Origin: Adineta ricciae
Taxonomy: Eukaryota > Rotifera > Eurotatoria > Adinetida > Adinetidae
Direction of reading: 5' to 3'
Length of the DNA: 64,000 nt
NCBI GenBank assembly: GCA_905250025.1
Contig: CAJNOJ010000094.1
Coordinates: forward strand, 6,193 to 70,192
The notes under the pieces were generated by a model that did no database searches, had not been told where the DNA came from, and saw only the letters and a list, made by a program, of their open reading frames with translations. Below are positions 1 through 10,901 of the stretch, piece by piece; within the stretch, counting starts at the first letter, position 1, and the number at the start of each line of letters is the position of its first letter. The position numbers and the translations under genes are program-made.

Positions 1-1042
1 GACTTAGATTGTCATCTACCATCGCATGCTTATTTCGATATTGATAAGTTTCAAGATGAATTACATAAGTACGACATCTCGTGTACGGTTTGCTACGATA
101 ATTGGCGATATATATTGGTACTTGATGAGAATAAATCTACCGGTCCATTTACAATGGATTTGATTGAGCCGCATGTGGCATTGACACAAGATCGAATTGA
201 TTTCGACGTGAGTAATCTATCGTTGGAAAAAGACTACACCCACGAATTGGGTATGCGCATTGATACTACTCAAAAGCCGTATTCGATTGAATTGGAAGCT
301 ATTGTTGAGAATATAAAAAACAAGCGTTTTCTCACTCTTCGACCCATCGATAATAATCTCAATAGAAGAATTGCAAAAATGAAAGATAGAGGTTGGACAC
401 AAATGGAAGGCGGTTTATCGGTTATTCCAGAACCACACAAGGAGTATCACGCGATTCTCGTCCCATTACCTCGATCATCTGATTTACACGCTGCGATTTG
501 TCAGAAAATGAGAAATATACCAGGTGTAGAAGTTAAATCTATCGAAGAAATACGGAATCCATTTTTGGAAGAAATCTACGAAGGAATGAAAAAAATAATC
601 AAACGACAATGTCCTAAAACGACTTCGTGCGAGCATCCTGGATTGTTTCATGGAACGAAAGGAGATGGTATCGACGGAATCACTGACGACGGGTACGACG
701 ACCGATTTTTCAATACCGAAGGTCTATATGGTAAGTACTCAAACTCGATCTATTCTCTCATCTACGTTTATTCTCATATTCTGTTTAGGACATGGTGCGT
801 ATTTCGCTGACGATCCGCTCAAATCACATAATTATACTGATAAAACTAGCAAGACACGTGTTATGTATTATAACAAAGTCTTACTGGGTGAATCGATGGT
901 ACTAAATGAACCGGACAAAAAATTAGTTTGTGCGCCAAAAAATTACCATTCGATTATTGGAAAACACAATCAGATGACCGAATATATCATTTATCGGTAT
1001 GGGCAAGCTTTACCATGTTTGAAAATCGTCTACACAGTTTAA
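1..1042 (+). CDS. PARP-like ADP-ribosyltransferase, 5' end outside window (copy A)
   Basis: Exons <1-730 and 789-1042; the 58-bp intron begins gtaagt and ends ttag. The frame is open from the window edge, so the N-terminus is missing. The C-terminal part is a PARP catalytic domain with the H-Y-E pattern: His in LFHGT (codon 649-651), Tyr in GHGAYFADDP just after the intron, and Glu in MTEYIIYRYGQ near the C-terminus. The upstream stretch with KSIEEIRNPFLEEIY resembles the linker before the catalytic domain of PARP10/14-type proteins. The expected activity is transfer of ADP-ribose from NAD+ to proteins, probably as mono-ADP-ribose. An AATAAA lies at 1111. The family call is strong; substrate and N-terminal domains are unknown. 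Confidence 0.88.
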
Positions 1043-1269
1043 CTGCTTTGCCACCGACGAAACATGACAACAAAAGATTTTTTTTCATCATTTACTCGTG
1101 AATTTTATCAAATAAAGTAGAACATGACTCGATTTTTCGAGAGAAGTACGATTAAGAAAAAAAACATCAAATCAATACGCGATCTTCTTTGTCATAACTA
1201 AGCTCTGTAGGATTATTTCATTGAACGATAAAGCTAAATAATTACAAAAGATTGTCCGGAAGGCGCTTA

Positions 1270-2023
1270 TCATTGCGCAGTACTTTCTAATTGACTTTTC
1301 AAACGTTGAATTTCGAATTTTTGCTTCAAACATAGATCTTCCGATTCTTTCAATTTTGTTTGTTTATCCTTTAATTTCGCTTGTTGCTTTTGTACGAACA
1401 ATTCCAGAAGATGACAACGTAATTCAATTGGAAGTTCAGGCTTATTCCATTGTCCCATATCGAAATGACTGGTTAGTTGCTCACAGATATGTTCTTCAAG
1501 TTTGTTCAAACGATACAACTGAGCTAATGCGAGTAGATCAAATAGACGCGTTTGGTTATCACCGTATTTATACGAAGCGATGTTGGTCGTTGATGAAATT
1601 AGAAAACGTTCGATATTTTTACGTAGAATCAATATTGAATATTCATCAGATAATGGAAGAAGATATGTTGCATTGACATTATCGATTGGTTTCAATATAT
1701 TTGGATAGACACATTTTAATAGTTCAACAATGTGGAGATATTGTTTGCCCGGAAGGTTAATTTCACTTGTTTTAGATTCACGAAATCCTGACGAGAATAA
1801 CATTCGCCCAAAGACAGGTGACACTTTTGCTGAAAAACAAGTGAAATGAAACGAGAAAGTTCTTCAACAGTGTTTTTCCTTTACCGAGAATAGATTTATG
1901 AGCAAAGATCTTCTTCTCTTCTACAATTAAGGTCACGTCAGATATCTCATCAGCTGTTGTGAATGAATCAATCATTTGTTCCTCTTCGTCCATTTGCTTT
2001 CTTTGAGATGAAGTAACTCGCAT
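1270..2023 (-). CDS. BTB/POZ-domain protein (copy A)
   Basis: Complement of exons 1886..2023 plus base 1885, and 1270..1829; the intron is 1830-1884 (gtaaag...tttcag). Splicing gives 232 residues and restores the BTB core AHKSILAKVSPVFGRMLFS, which neither open frame shows alone. The BTB fold covers about residues 25-130 (ISDVTLIVEEKKIFAHK onward). The last ~45 residues, rich in Lys, Gln and Glu (KQQAKLKDKQTKLKESE), look like a coiled coil. BTB proteins of this build usually dimerise and act as Cullin-3 adaptors, but no MATH or Kelch partner domain is present, so the function is inferred only. The gene lies convergent with the PARP-like gene to its left. Confidence 0.86.
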
Positions 2024-2339
2024 TTATTAGCAGTTTTTTTATACAGGTAGAGTATTACCATATATGGTCAAAAGAAGCTAGCATGAGTCATCGGAGTCTT
2101 TCATATGTATGTCCTTTTATGGAAATCGCATAGAAACCGACAAAGATATAAATAACTCATATACCAGCGAGGAAGTAAAGTATGTTTTTGCTTATTTATC
2201 TTCAAATTTTATTCTATAGATAGCGAGTGATAGTTTGGTTATCATTAGATTTACAAAAATGAACATATGGTCCAAGCTTAGACGATTCTTCGTTTAAAAC
2301 GAGTTTAACATGAGATAGAATCGTTCGAAATCGATTATT
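2024..2339. other. Intergenic region, BTB gene to RING/TRAF gene
   Basis: This AT-rich stretch separates the 5' end of the BTB gene from the 3' end of the RING/TRAF gene; both genes are on the minus strand. It contains no convincing coding frame, RNA gene or repeat and should hold the BTB promoter. The counterpart at 17707-18028 is well conserved. Confidence 0.6.
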
Positions 2340-3956
2340 TTATGCGTAAGGACCCACAATATGTCTGTTTATCGACGAACGATCGAAATGATCGTTGGCA
2401 GATCGAGGATAACCACTAGCTTCTGAATCACCATCCGATCCGTGCTCGGCTATACCAAAAGTATTGTGATGTATTGGTGGAAGCAAACGATTATTAAGAC
2501 GATTACGACTTCTATTAACAGTTTGACCATTGCCTCCCGTAGGGTTTGTATCAGCATATCTGTATCCCACAGTACTTCCATGGTCGACACCACCGCCAGC
2601 ATTGGTATTTTCACCAATATTAATATTCACATTACCACAGTGGGAATTACCCTGAACAGTCAGCTGAAGCATAGGCTGTTGGCGGTCGACTGGAACTGTT
2701 GGCTGAATATCAGGGTTTACAAAAGGTCTGATGCGTGCGTCAGAAGGAGAGGTAGTTTTGCGAATATCGTGGACCTCTGACGCTCGGGAATTTTCGTCGG
2801 TATGAGGTAGTTCAATGATAGGTTCACCAGAATTCGTTTCACGAGCGACACCGATCTGTGCACACATGGAGGAAACAATACGATCTGAATTTACAGGTTG
2901 AGTCGGAATTGTACATCGATCATCTCTCAGTTGTTGATTGCCCAAATCGTCTAAAAAATTATTTAGATTTATTGTGATATACGCTAGTTCAATGTATATT
3001 CGATACAATCCCCACTTTGCCTTATATAAAACTCTATCTTCAACAGAATCTCGTACTTCTTAGTGTCAAAATATGGAGCAAAAACAAAAACCAATGTTTG
3101 CCATTGCATCTGTAATTCTCATCCTAACTCGTATATAATGTTTGTATGCTCTTACCGTTCATTTGATTTGACATGAGTACTATTTTTTTCCTTCAGTTTC
3201 ACTTGCGAGTGACGAATCGATGTTGACAGAACTGTGATTCGGATTCTTTTGGTTCCTTTGGATTTCTAGCGTAGAACCACAGTAAAATTCGGCGGGTCTA
3301 TCCTCATATCTCTGTTCATCTACTTTCTCCGCTGTTTGTTGAATGTAATTTAAAAATTGGGCGATTGAGGCTTGAAAGTTTTGCAAACGATTTTGCAAAT
3401 CTTGTAATTGTTTCTGTTGTTCGATTATGATACCATTTTGACGAACATTGTCAGCGGCTAGTTTCTCTACTTTGTCGTTCATTTGTTGTAGAGCAGTATA
3501 TGATTCAGCAATATGGTCTCTAAACAGGTAGAAAACACATTTTTCCAAATGTTTCTGCAGTTCACGACGCGACCCTTTCCACGAACATTTGTCATTCGCT
3601 GATGAACATTGAACAATAACCTCTTGACACATCTCGCGATAATGAGTGTCGAATTCACCTCGAGTTAGTCTTTTTTCTTTACAGTATGAGCATTTGATTG
3701 GCAATTCGTTCAATATATCTCGAAGAAGTTCATTGGTATTGGGTGTTAGATCATCTTTTGACACATTTTGCTTGCACGTAGGACAATACTCATAAGTTGC
3801 CAGATGAATTTCTATACACCGACGACAAAAGGTATGCTGTTTACTCGCACATTTTGTCGATACAGGGTCTATGAATGGATCCTTACAAATATCGCATTTG
3901 ATTAGTTTATCAAGAGATTTGTGTTTTCTATATCGATATGCGTGAGCAAGTGCCAT
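2340..3956 (-). pseudogene. RING/TRAF-type zinc-finger protein, frameshifted copy (A)
   Basis: Complement of 3156..3956 and 2340..2950, intron 2951-3155. Starting at the ATG at 3956, the frame encodes a C3HC4 RING at about residues 21-62 (CDICKDPF ... CRRCIEIHL ... CPTCK), a TRAF-like Cys/His region at about 85-140 (CSYCKEKRLTRGEFDTHYREMC) and a coiled coil. Relative to copy A' one C is missing after an A7 run near 3180. The frame therefore ends after 258 residues (…ETEGKK) before the splice donor, and the low-complexity 3' exon, still open in its own frame, is disconnected. The RING may still make a functional shorter E3-like protein, so this is a truncated allele rather than a dead gene. 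Confidence 0.8.
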
Positions 3957-5074
3957 CAAGGTCCTCCAATCAAAGATGTATCTAAAACAAAATGTATTCA
4001 ATATAGTCTTTTGCAGAATCTCGCAGCAAGAGAGAGTCTGAAGAAAACGCAAACATTTTTGTATTTTTGATGTATGAAAAGAGAAAAAAAATCTGTAGCA
4101 TGCTATTCTTTTGTTTGTGACGACAAAATGTTTTGATCATGCATGAGAACAGAAAAAATAACGCACTTTTTATAAGAAGACTTTTTGTGATTTTCTTACT
4201 CGGTAAAAACCAACTTAGGATTTTACTTCCAAATACAAGAAACTTCTTGACTAATCAAACGCATATTTTATTTGATCCATGCATTCTATAGAATGCAATA
4301 TGTGTAAAACGCCACTTTCTGCGAATTTTAACGGACAACTATTTCTCATTTTGATCGTTCAAGCAAAAAGACGCGGTTTAACGACCAAAAAAAAACATAC
4401 TCATCAATCCTTAACCTCCTGAATACCGAGAGAGATTTTTTTGTTCTGCTAAAAACTAAAAAAAAGATGATGAATCACCTGCTCTAGTGAATTTAGCTGA
4501 TAAACAACGTGATAGAACGCGAGAAAATATCTTGTGCCTCTACCTTGTGTCCAGCATGAAAACAACGGTATTGAAGAAGTTAGTAGACAAATCTGATGGT
4601 TTGCGTTAGAATCAATGCGGCATAGCTTAGACTCAAATTTTTCTATAAATACGCCTTTCAACTTCGACCATAGGTGGTTCCAAACCGAGCATAATGGGCT
4701 ATACGGTCTCGAACCATACCGTTTTCACTCTCAAACTGACTTCTGTTCGATACATTGTGGTGCAAGAATGTATACATTGTGCAGCAGTTGCCGCTTTCCT
4801 AGAATAGGAGACATGGAAAAGATTGAAAAGGCAAACAGAATCTTTTTTCTACGTAAAATTTAATTAAAAACCAGTTTTCTTTTTTGTCAACAAACTTGGT
4901 AATTAACCATAAACGATGAAGTAGGTTTTTTCCTTGCGACAAAGTATGCGAAGGATCAGGCATGCCCATCCGTATTCCATTTGAGGGTACAGTATCCCAG
5001 AAACACTTGTACCCTTTGGGGTACGCATTTTGCACCCCATTTGAATCCTTTTGACTTTGAATTACTTATGAATT

Positions 5075-5117
5075 GAGGGTGTGGGTGTGGGTGTGGGTGT
5101 GGGTGAGGGTGTGGGTG
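5075..5117 (+). repeat. Interstitial telomere-like repeat (TGTGGG)n, copy A
   Basis: About seven consecutive GTGTGG/GTGGGT-type units, one with an A variant (gggtgaggg). TGTGGG is the telomeric repeat described for Adineta bdelloids, so this tract resembles telomeric DNA fixed inside a chromosome arm. It falls inside the interval where copies A and A' are not alignable. Confidence 0.8.
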
Positions 5118-5521
5118 CAGCCTACAACGGCACAGTCAGGATCAATGTGAACGGCATTCTTTACCGGTAGTTGGCTGATAACTGATAGTCTTATAGTTAA
5201 TAAATGATTATGTAGTATTTAATAGTCAGATGCCGATTACTGGGTAGTCGGTTGATTGATAATAAGTAATCGGTTGGTAAATATATAATTAACTGTTACA
5301 TAATAGTTAATAATTAGTCATTCAAGGATTTACGATCAACCACTTACGAGTTGGTAAGCGGATGCCTCGAAACTTCGAATTATAAATTTAGAAGTTTGGA
5401 AGTTTAAAACTCGAATCGAATTAACGATTTCTACACTACTCTCATATTCATACTCAAAGTTTTTCATCTACGAAAAGAAATGAAATGCAGTACGATAAGA
5501 TCGAAGAAGGTAATATTTATA

Positions 5522-5571
5522 TAAAAAAAAAAAAACATGCGCCCCAACACACACACACACACTTTTTTCTC
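5522..5571 (+). repeat. Poly-A and (CA)n microsatellite before GH78
   Basis: A run of A (about 13) is followed after a few bases by seven or so CA units, ending within 10 bp of the rhamnosidase start codon. The A' copy has the A run but only a short ACACAC. It is a simple-sequence tract with no other visible role. Confidence 0.75.
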
Positions 5572-5579
5572 TATCGCAC

Positions 5580-8500
5580 ATGTTCTATATCTATGCGTTT
5601 GTTATCAATTGTATCCTAAGAACTGTTGTTTGTCAAGAAACTGCAGCTCCTTACGATATACGTGTCGATCATTATAAAGTTGATGTAACAAAAGATTTAG
5701 TAATCAATACTGCGCGTCCTCAAATATCGTGGAAAATCGCAGCGTTCAACGACGATCGAAACGTCTATCAAACAGCTTATCAACTTCAAATTCAATCACG
5801 CAAAACACAATGGGACAGTGGGCAGATAATATCAAAACAATCACTTCATGTTTCTTATACTAATCTCGATGAACTGCATTCGACGACGTTCTACCAACTT
5901 CGTTTACGAATTTGGACCACGTTGTCGAACGAATCAAGTGCCTGGACCGAATGGATACGTTTCCGAACGTTTATGTTTGATATTCAAACGACGATTGCAA
6001 ACAGAGCAAGTGAATTCATGTGGATAGGATCGAATATGATACCTAGAAATGAGTTTCGAAAAGAATTTCAAGTGCCAGGTGGAAGTCCAATTCAATCGGC
6101 AGTCGTTTTTATATCTGGTTTGGGATATTATGAATTATATGTCAACGGAAATAAAACAGATTTGAGTCGGAAATTAGATCCTGCGTGGACTGTATACGAA
6201 AAACGTACATTATTGGTTTCATTCGATCTATCCACGATTATTAAAGTAATATGACATGTAGTTTTACTTGTAAATAGAATTGTAATTATTTCGTTCACTA
6301 TCTACAGGTGGGAATGAATGCAGTTGGTGTTCGATTGGGGAATGGATGGTATAGTCGAGAGCAAAATACTTTTCCAATGCCACCAGCTCAACCTCTCTAT
6401 GGTAGTTATTGTAAACATTCTTTTGTAGAGATATTTTAGTGGCACTGTTTACAGGTTCACCCCGTTTTCTGTTTTATTTGAAGATTTTCTTCGAAGATGG
6501 AAGCGAATTCGATCTGGGGAGTGACACGACTTGGATAGGGCGTCAAAATGCTATTCTACACGATAGTATTTACAATGGAGAATTCGTTGACAGTCGCTAT
6601 GATCGCCCCAATTGGTCGCAGATAGGATTCAACGACACACTTTCGTTGTGGTTACCAGCTGACGAAATGCCATCTCCATTAAACAAAACCTTACCTGGTC
6701 ATCTAGTCATGCAAGATATGCCTCCGATTCGTGCAGGAGCTGATGCGTTACATATTGAAGTTTCGACTGAACCTATTGGCGAGTATTTAAAACCGAGCGA
6801 ATTTGGTCAAATTCTGGGCGGTAAGTTGAGTGATGGTGGGGTCTTAAAACCAATTGCCACATGGTCACCAACTATAGGTCTGTGTATCTTGTTCGAAAAT
6901 GATAATTCTTATTGCAATTGATTATTTTTTATAGGAGTACAAGTGTTCGATATGGGTCAAAATATGGCTGGTTGGTGTCGAATAAAACTTCGAGGTCCAC
7001 GCGGTGTTGGCATCTATATTCGTCATGGAGAAGTGCTGACTCTACCAACTGTTACCACGAAGTAATTAAATAACACGAATGTGTCAAACGATTATAATTC
7101 GGTCAAACATTTTCTTTTAAAGACAAGCCAGTGGCGAGGTGTACACAGAAAATCTTCTTGGTGCGACTCAATCTGATACCTATGTATTACGTGGAGATCC
7201 AGCAGGTGAAATCTATGAGCCAACGTAATTAGTTGTTCACATTTTTCTACGTATCTTATGATTTCTGTTCCTTTCTTTTTGTCACATTAGTTTCACCTAT
7301 CATGGGTTTCGCTATGTGTCAATTTATAATGTGCAGGGTGAAATGGCACTTGGGGATGTAGAATGTCCCGTTGTTCACAGTGAAACAACATTGAAAGGAC
7401 ATTTCACGACAAGTAATCCAATTATCAATCAGATTCAACATAATATTCAGTGGAGTCAGCTGAATAACCTTATGTCACTACCAACAGATTGGTAATCTAT
7501 ACAAATGAAGATGAATGTTCTTCTTCTAGCGTAACTAAATCTCTTTTTTCTCTTCCGTTGTTTAGTCCGCAACGACAAGAACGTCGAGGGTGGTTGGGCG
7601 ACGCCGCTTTAACTGTGAATGAAGCTTTGTACAATTTTGATCTGATCAAATTATACATAAATTTCCTTCATTCGATTGTTGATAGCCAAGGTCCTGATGG
7701 TTCCGTACCTGATACCGTACCGTTTGCAGACGGTGATTATCCAGCTGATCCCAATTGGGGTAGTGCCTTTCCAACTATTGCTTGGCAAGTCTATCGTCAT
7801 TATAACGATCCTGAAGTTCTGTATAATTTCTACACTAATATTCGCACTTACGTTGAAAGTGTTCATACGGCTTATAAATCAACCGGCTTAGCAGGCCTTT
7901 TCTATTCATATAGTGATTGGGTGCCTCCTCCGCCAGAGCCAAGAGTGAATGGATCTCTCGCTTCATCATTTGCTTTTCTACATGATGTGTCGTTGTTAGT
8001 CAATATATCTCAAGTTATTCATAATACAAACGATACAGCTGTGTATTTGGCATTATATCAACGATTAGCCGAAGAATTTCATCAAGTCTTTTTCAATCGC
8101 ACATCGAATTTCTACGATGACGGTTCACAAACTGCACAGATATTTGCTCTCGCTCTACCCAACGTAGTGCCAAACAATGTTCGTCATTTTGTCCTAGACC
8201 GTCTAGTATCAGATATCAACCAAAAAGATATCCATGTTTCAACAGGAATTCTCGGCACTGCCTTTTTGTATCCATTGTTATCAGACAACGGCTATCATGA
8301 TCTCGCACTTCGACTGATAACATCCACTACCTATCCATCGTATGGTTATATGTTCAACAATCCTTATGAAAATGCTACAACTCTTTGGGAACTTTGGAAT
8401 ACACCTTTCGAAGGACCGCAAATGAACTCGCGCGATCATATTATGTTTGGAAGTGTTGGTGCTTGGTTCTACTCTCACTTAGCAGGTATTGATTTTGACA

Positions 8501-8862
8501 CAGATTCCATTGTCATTCATCCACGTTTGGTAACTGAAAGCAACAAACATCTTCTACCTAAAGTTGACTGTCAACTGAATACTAGACATGGTCTCATTCA
8601 TGTTGCATATACTCGCGATGCAACACCGAACTCGATTCGACTTCGACTTCATATTCCACCAAACACGCGAGCTCGAGTGATATTTGAGCCGTTGTTTTCC
8701 GAAGCTAGATGCTCTCGAATCATTGAAGGAAATGAACTGATCTGGCTAACGGATCGAAACTCGACTTTTAACAAACAGAATCTTGAACTCGAGCTCAAAA
8801 CTGGCTCAATGATTGCTTGGATCGGTTCCGGCAAATACGAGTATGAAGTTTATTGGGAATAG
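5580..8862 (+). CDS. Secreted GH78 alpha-L-rhamnosidase (copy A)
   Basis: Seven exons: 5580-6245, 6308-6401, 6455-6877, 6935-7061, 7123-7224, 7291-7491, 7566-8862; 969 residues. Every intron is 53-75 bp and GT-AG. Residues 1-19 form a signal peptide (MFYIYAFVINCILR then CQ). A fibronectin-like and beta-sandwich region is followed by the (alpha/alpha)6 catalytic domain. The acid-side block reads TDCPQRQERRGWLGDA, so Asp537, Arg541, Glu543 and Trp547 match the conserved Asp, Arg, general-acid Glu and Trp of GH78. Glu813 in TTLWELW is the likely base. The enzyme should release terminal alpha-L-rhamnose from plant or microbial glycans outside the cell. GH78 is mainly bacterial and fungal, so a horizontal origin followed by intron gain is likely. 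The Asp usually found just before the acid Glu is Gln542 here. Confidence 0.93.
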
Positions 8863-9048
8863 ATTAATTGAACAAACAAACTAAAATACTTTTGATCCAT
8901 ATAGTGGATTCTTTTCATTTAGGATATCATTTAATCATAGTGTTTTTCTTTTTGTGCGATTTAAGAATACAAATTTTAATTAATTAAAATCAAAATAGTG
9001 TGAATTAAATCAATTTCAACTTGGAGTCGACTATCGACTTGATGATCT

Positions 9049-9634
9049 CTAATGTTCTTGCGAATGTCTATTGCATTTTCTGCATATACCCTTTCTACCA
9101 GCTTCACAGCGTCCATAATCATGTGGTGCAGTTGATTCATCAATTTCCTCCGGTTTATCTGCACGCTTATTCGCGTTTTCATCACGTATACCGTAGAAAA
9201 CATCTAGTATCCAAGTACACATCCAGTATGCCGTCCATGCTAAACTCTCAATATCAACAAGAGACCCTTGACAGTAAATGTTACACCCTTGACAAGCTTG
9301 TTTTTCTATACGAACTTGAATAACATTTGTATTTCTCCGAGCTCTCCAAACGACAGTCGTAAAAGACGACTTCCACACTTTCTTGCACCGAGGACAGGTG
9401 AATCTATTTTTTCGCGGAAAATAAGTCAGAAAATGGTCAAAATACAATTCAAACTCACTTTCCTTTAGCATTATGTGTTCGAAATGGCCATCGTTCTTTC
9501 TGTCCATCTAAAGCGTCTCGACGAGTGTTCACCCTAGGCGGCATCGGTTCGATGATCCATTCAGGTACTGCGTGGTATTCTAAGGCATCATAGAACGTCG
9601 ATTCTATCGAACGAAACCATTTGTCTTTTGCCAT
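9049..9634 (-). CDS. 3CxxC-type zinc-finger protein (copy A)
   Basis: Complement of 9459..9634 and 9049..9403, with a 55-bp intron; 176 residues from the ATG at 9634. The second exon opens with FTCPRCKKVWKSS, continues with QACQGCN and ends in GICRKCN. With an intervening His/Cys (HDYGRCE) this is the spacing of the 3CxxC zinc-binding domain of receptor-transporting (RTP)-like proteins. In vertebrates RTPs help odorant and taste receptors reach the surface and some act in innate immunity. Here only the zinc domain is recognised and there is no C-terminal membrane anchor, so the role is unknown. The gene is convergent with GH78, 186 bp away. Confidence 0.8.
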
Positions 9635-10901
9635 ATCTACACTTGTTATTGAAGAAAAACGCAACTAAAAAATATGAAAGGACTGTTTGTCTCTCCCATG
9701 GTTTTCGTTGTTTCTTATTAATAAATCATGTAAGTAAAGAGGAGAGACTAAAAGTAAATGTTGTTTCTTATTACGGTGTGTCTTTCGATGAAAATTTTAC
9801 CTTGTTTAAAACGTATTGATGTGATTTTGTTTCGTGACGAAAAACGCTTTGCCAGCCTTGTCGATCACTTTGGTAACCATATTTTCGTAGCGATCACACT
9901 TCATTCGCGTTTTTGTAGCATACAACATTGACGAGAAACACTTCGCAAGGTTTGTTTTTCCCTAAGGAAATGCTACCTGAAAAGAGAAAAAACATAAGTA
10001 ATGGGTATTAAATGAAAGCTTGCGTCAAATAAGTCAATCATCTGAATACAAAATCAGGATGCGTACCAGTTTAATCCCTGATCTGATAATTCAATCAATA
10101 TCGATGATTTTATTCAATTAAGTATCCCAACTGATCATTCTGATTTTCAATTTTATGCCCAATAAATTTAGCGAATGCATTCTCCTTGGTCGGTTGTCAT
10201 GAAATTGTAATCGGATTCTAGACAACACATATTCGACTCTTTACTTCTCCTTCATATAATGTTACCAATACTTAGATATGTTTTTTTATGTATGAGTCTT
10301 TCAATATACGTTTTATCAATAATATATCAACACTTTTGATAAATCCAAGAGAAAAGTCACATCACTTTTGAACGAAATTTTCAATTAGGTGGATAACAAT
10401 CTGAACTATAGGTAGTCCATCAAAACCGATCAAATATTTTTCTTTAGAAATAATAATAAACGTAGTAGCTATTCTGAAAATTCATATCCAGAACGAATAA
10501 TATTCGAGTTGAATGACTCATGTGATGCAATAACGTGTACATACCATGACTGTATTCTTCGAGATTGAAAGTTTTGATAAAAGAAGAACAATTTCTTTTA
10601 TCCTTTTCTTCTTTGAAGATTTTTTTTATCATATGACTCATGACATCGATTAGTCAATGTGTTATCGGGAAAGTGAATAAGCTGATGTCGTCTACTCACT
10701 AATTAATTACTCGAAACCCTAAAAATTTAATTTCTCGGACCAATACTAATACGTATGTTGATAATCCTTGAAGATTATTCATCATTCTTCTTTTTTAAAA
10801 ACTTTATCGAACCAAATAAATCACATAGCACCGTAAATGACGTGTCTATTTGTATCTGAAATAAATCAACTGTCATTCTATCATTTCACTTTGAAAGCAG
10901 A
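9635..10901. other. Intergenic region, 3CxxC gene to YHGT-domain gene (copy A)
   Basis: About 1.27 kb without a supported gene. A 65-codon minus-strand frame at 10444-10641 has a similar counterpart at 26047-26259, but indels change its N-terminal half and no domain is visible, so it is not called. The sequence is otherwise AT-rich, with the 3CxxC promoter on its left side. Confidence 0.6.

Larger units (their letters stand above)
3957..5579. other. Intergenic region with telomere-like tract, upstream of GH78 (copy A)
   Basis: No supported gene. The left part, to about 4330, matches the A' copy. From about 4331 to 5380 the sequence is not shared with A'. It holds the telomere-like tract at 5075-5117, then an AT-rich stretch (5170-5330) of short degenerate units such as tagtcggttgat and taatcggttggt, then one partial unit of a motif (aagtttaaaactcgaat) that occurs repeatedly in A'. 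A poly-A/(CA)n run at 5522-5571 lies just before the GH78 start codon. Confidence 0.7.

Noticed and set aside
1356-1676. 106-codon plus-strand frame inside the BTB gene
   Set aside because: Antisense shadow of the BTB exon; the minus-strand frame has the domain and the conserved splice.
4449-5035. Overlapping 70-82 codon frames on both strands upstream of GH78
   Set aside because: They lie in the interval not shared with A', have no recognisable domain and no splice or start context.
3957-5579. Possible retroelement associated with the telomere-like tract
   Set aside because: No reverse transcriptase, GIY-YIG endonuclease or terminal repeat could be read in either copy; only the repeat tract itself is supported.
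10444-10641. 65-codon minus-strand frame with a similar frame in copy A'
   Set aside because: The N-terminal half changes frame between copies and there is no domain or signal peptide; similarity is no greater than in the surrounding noncoding DNA.
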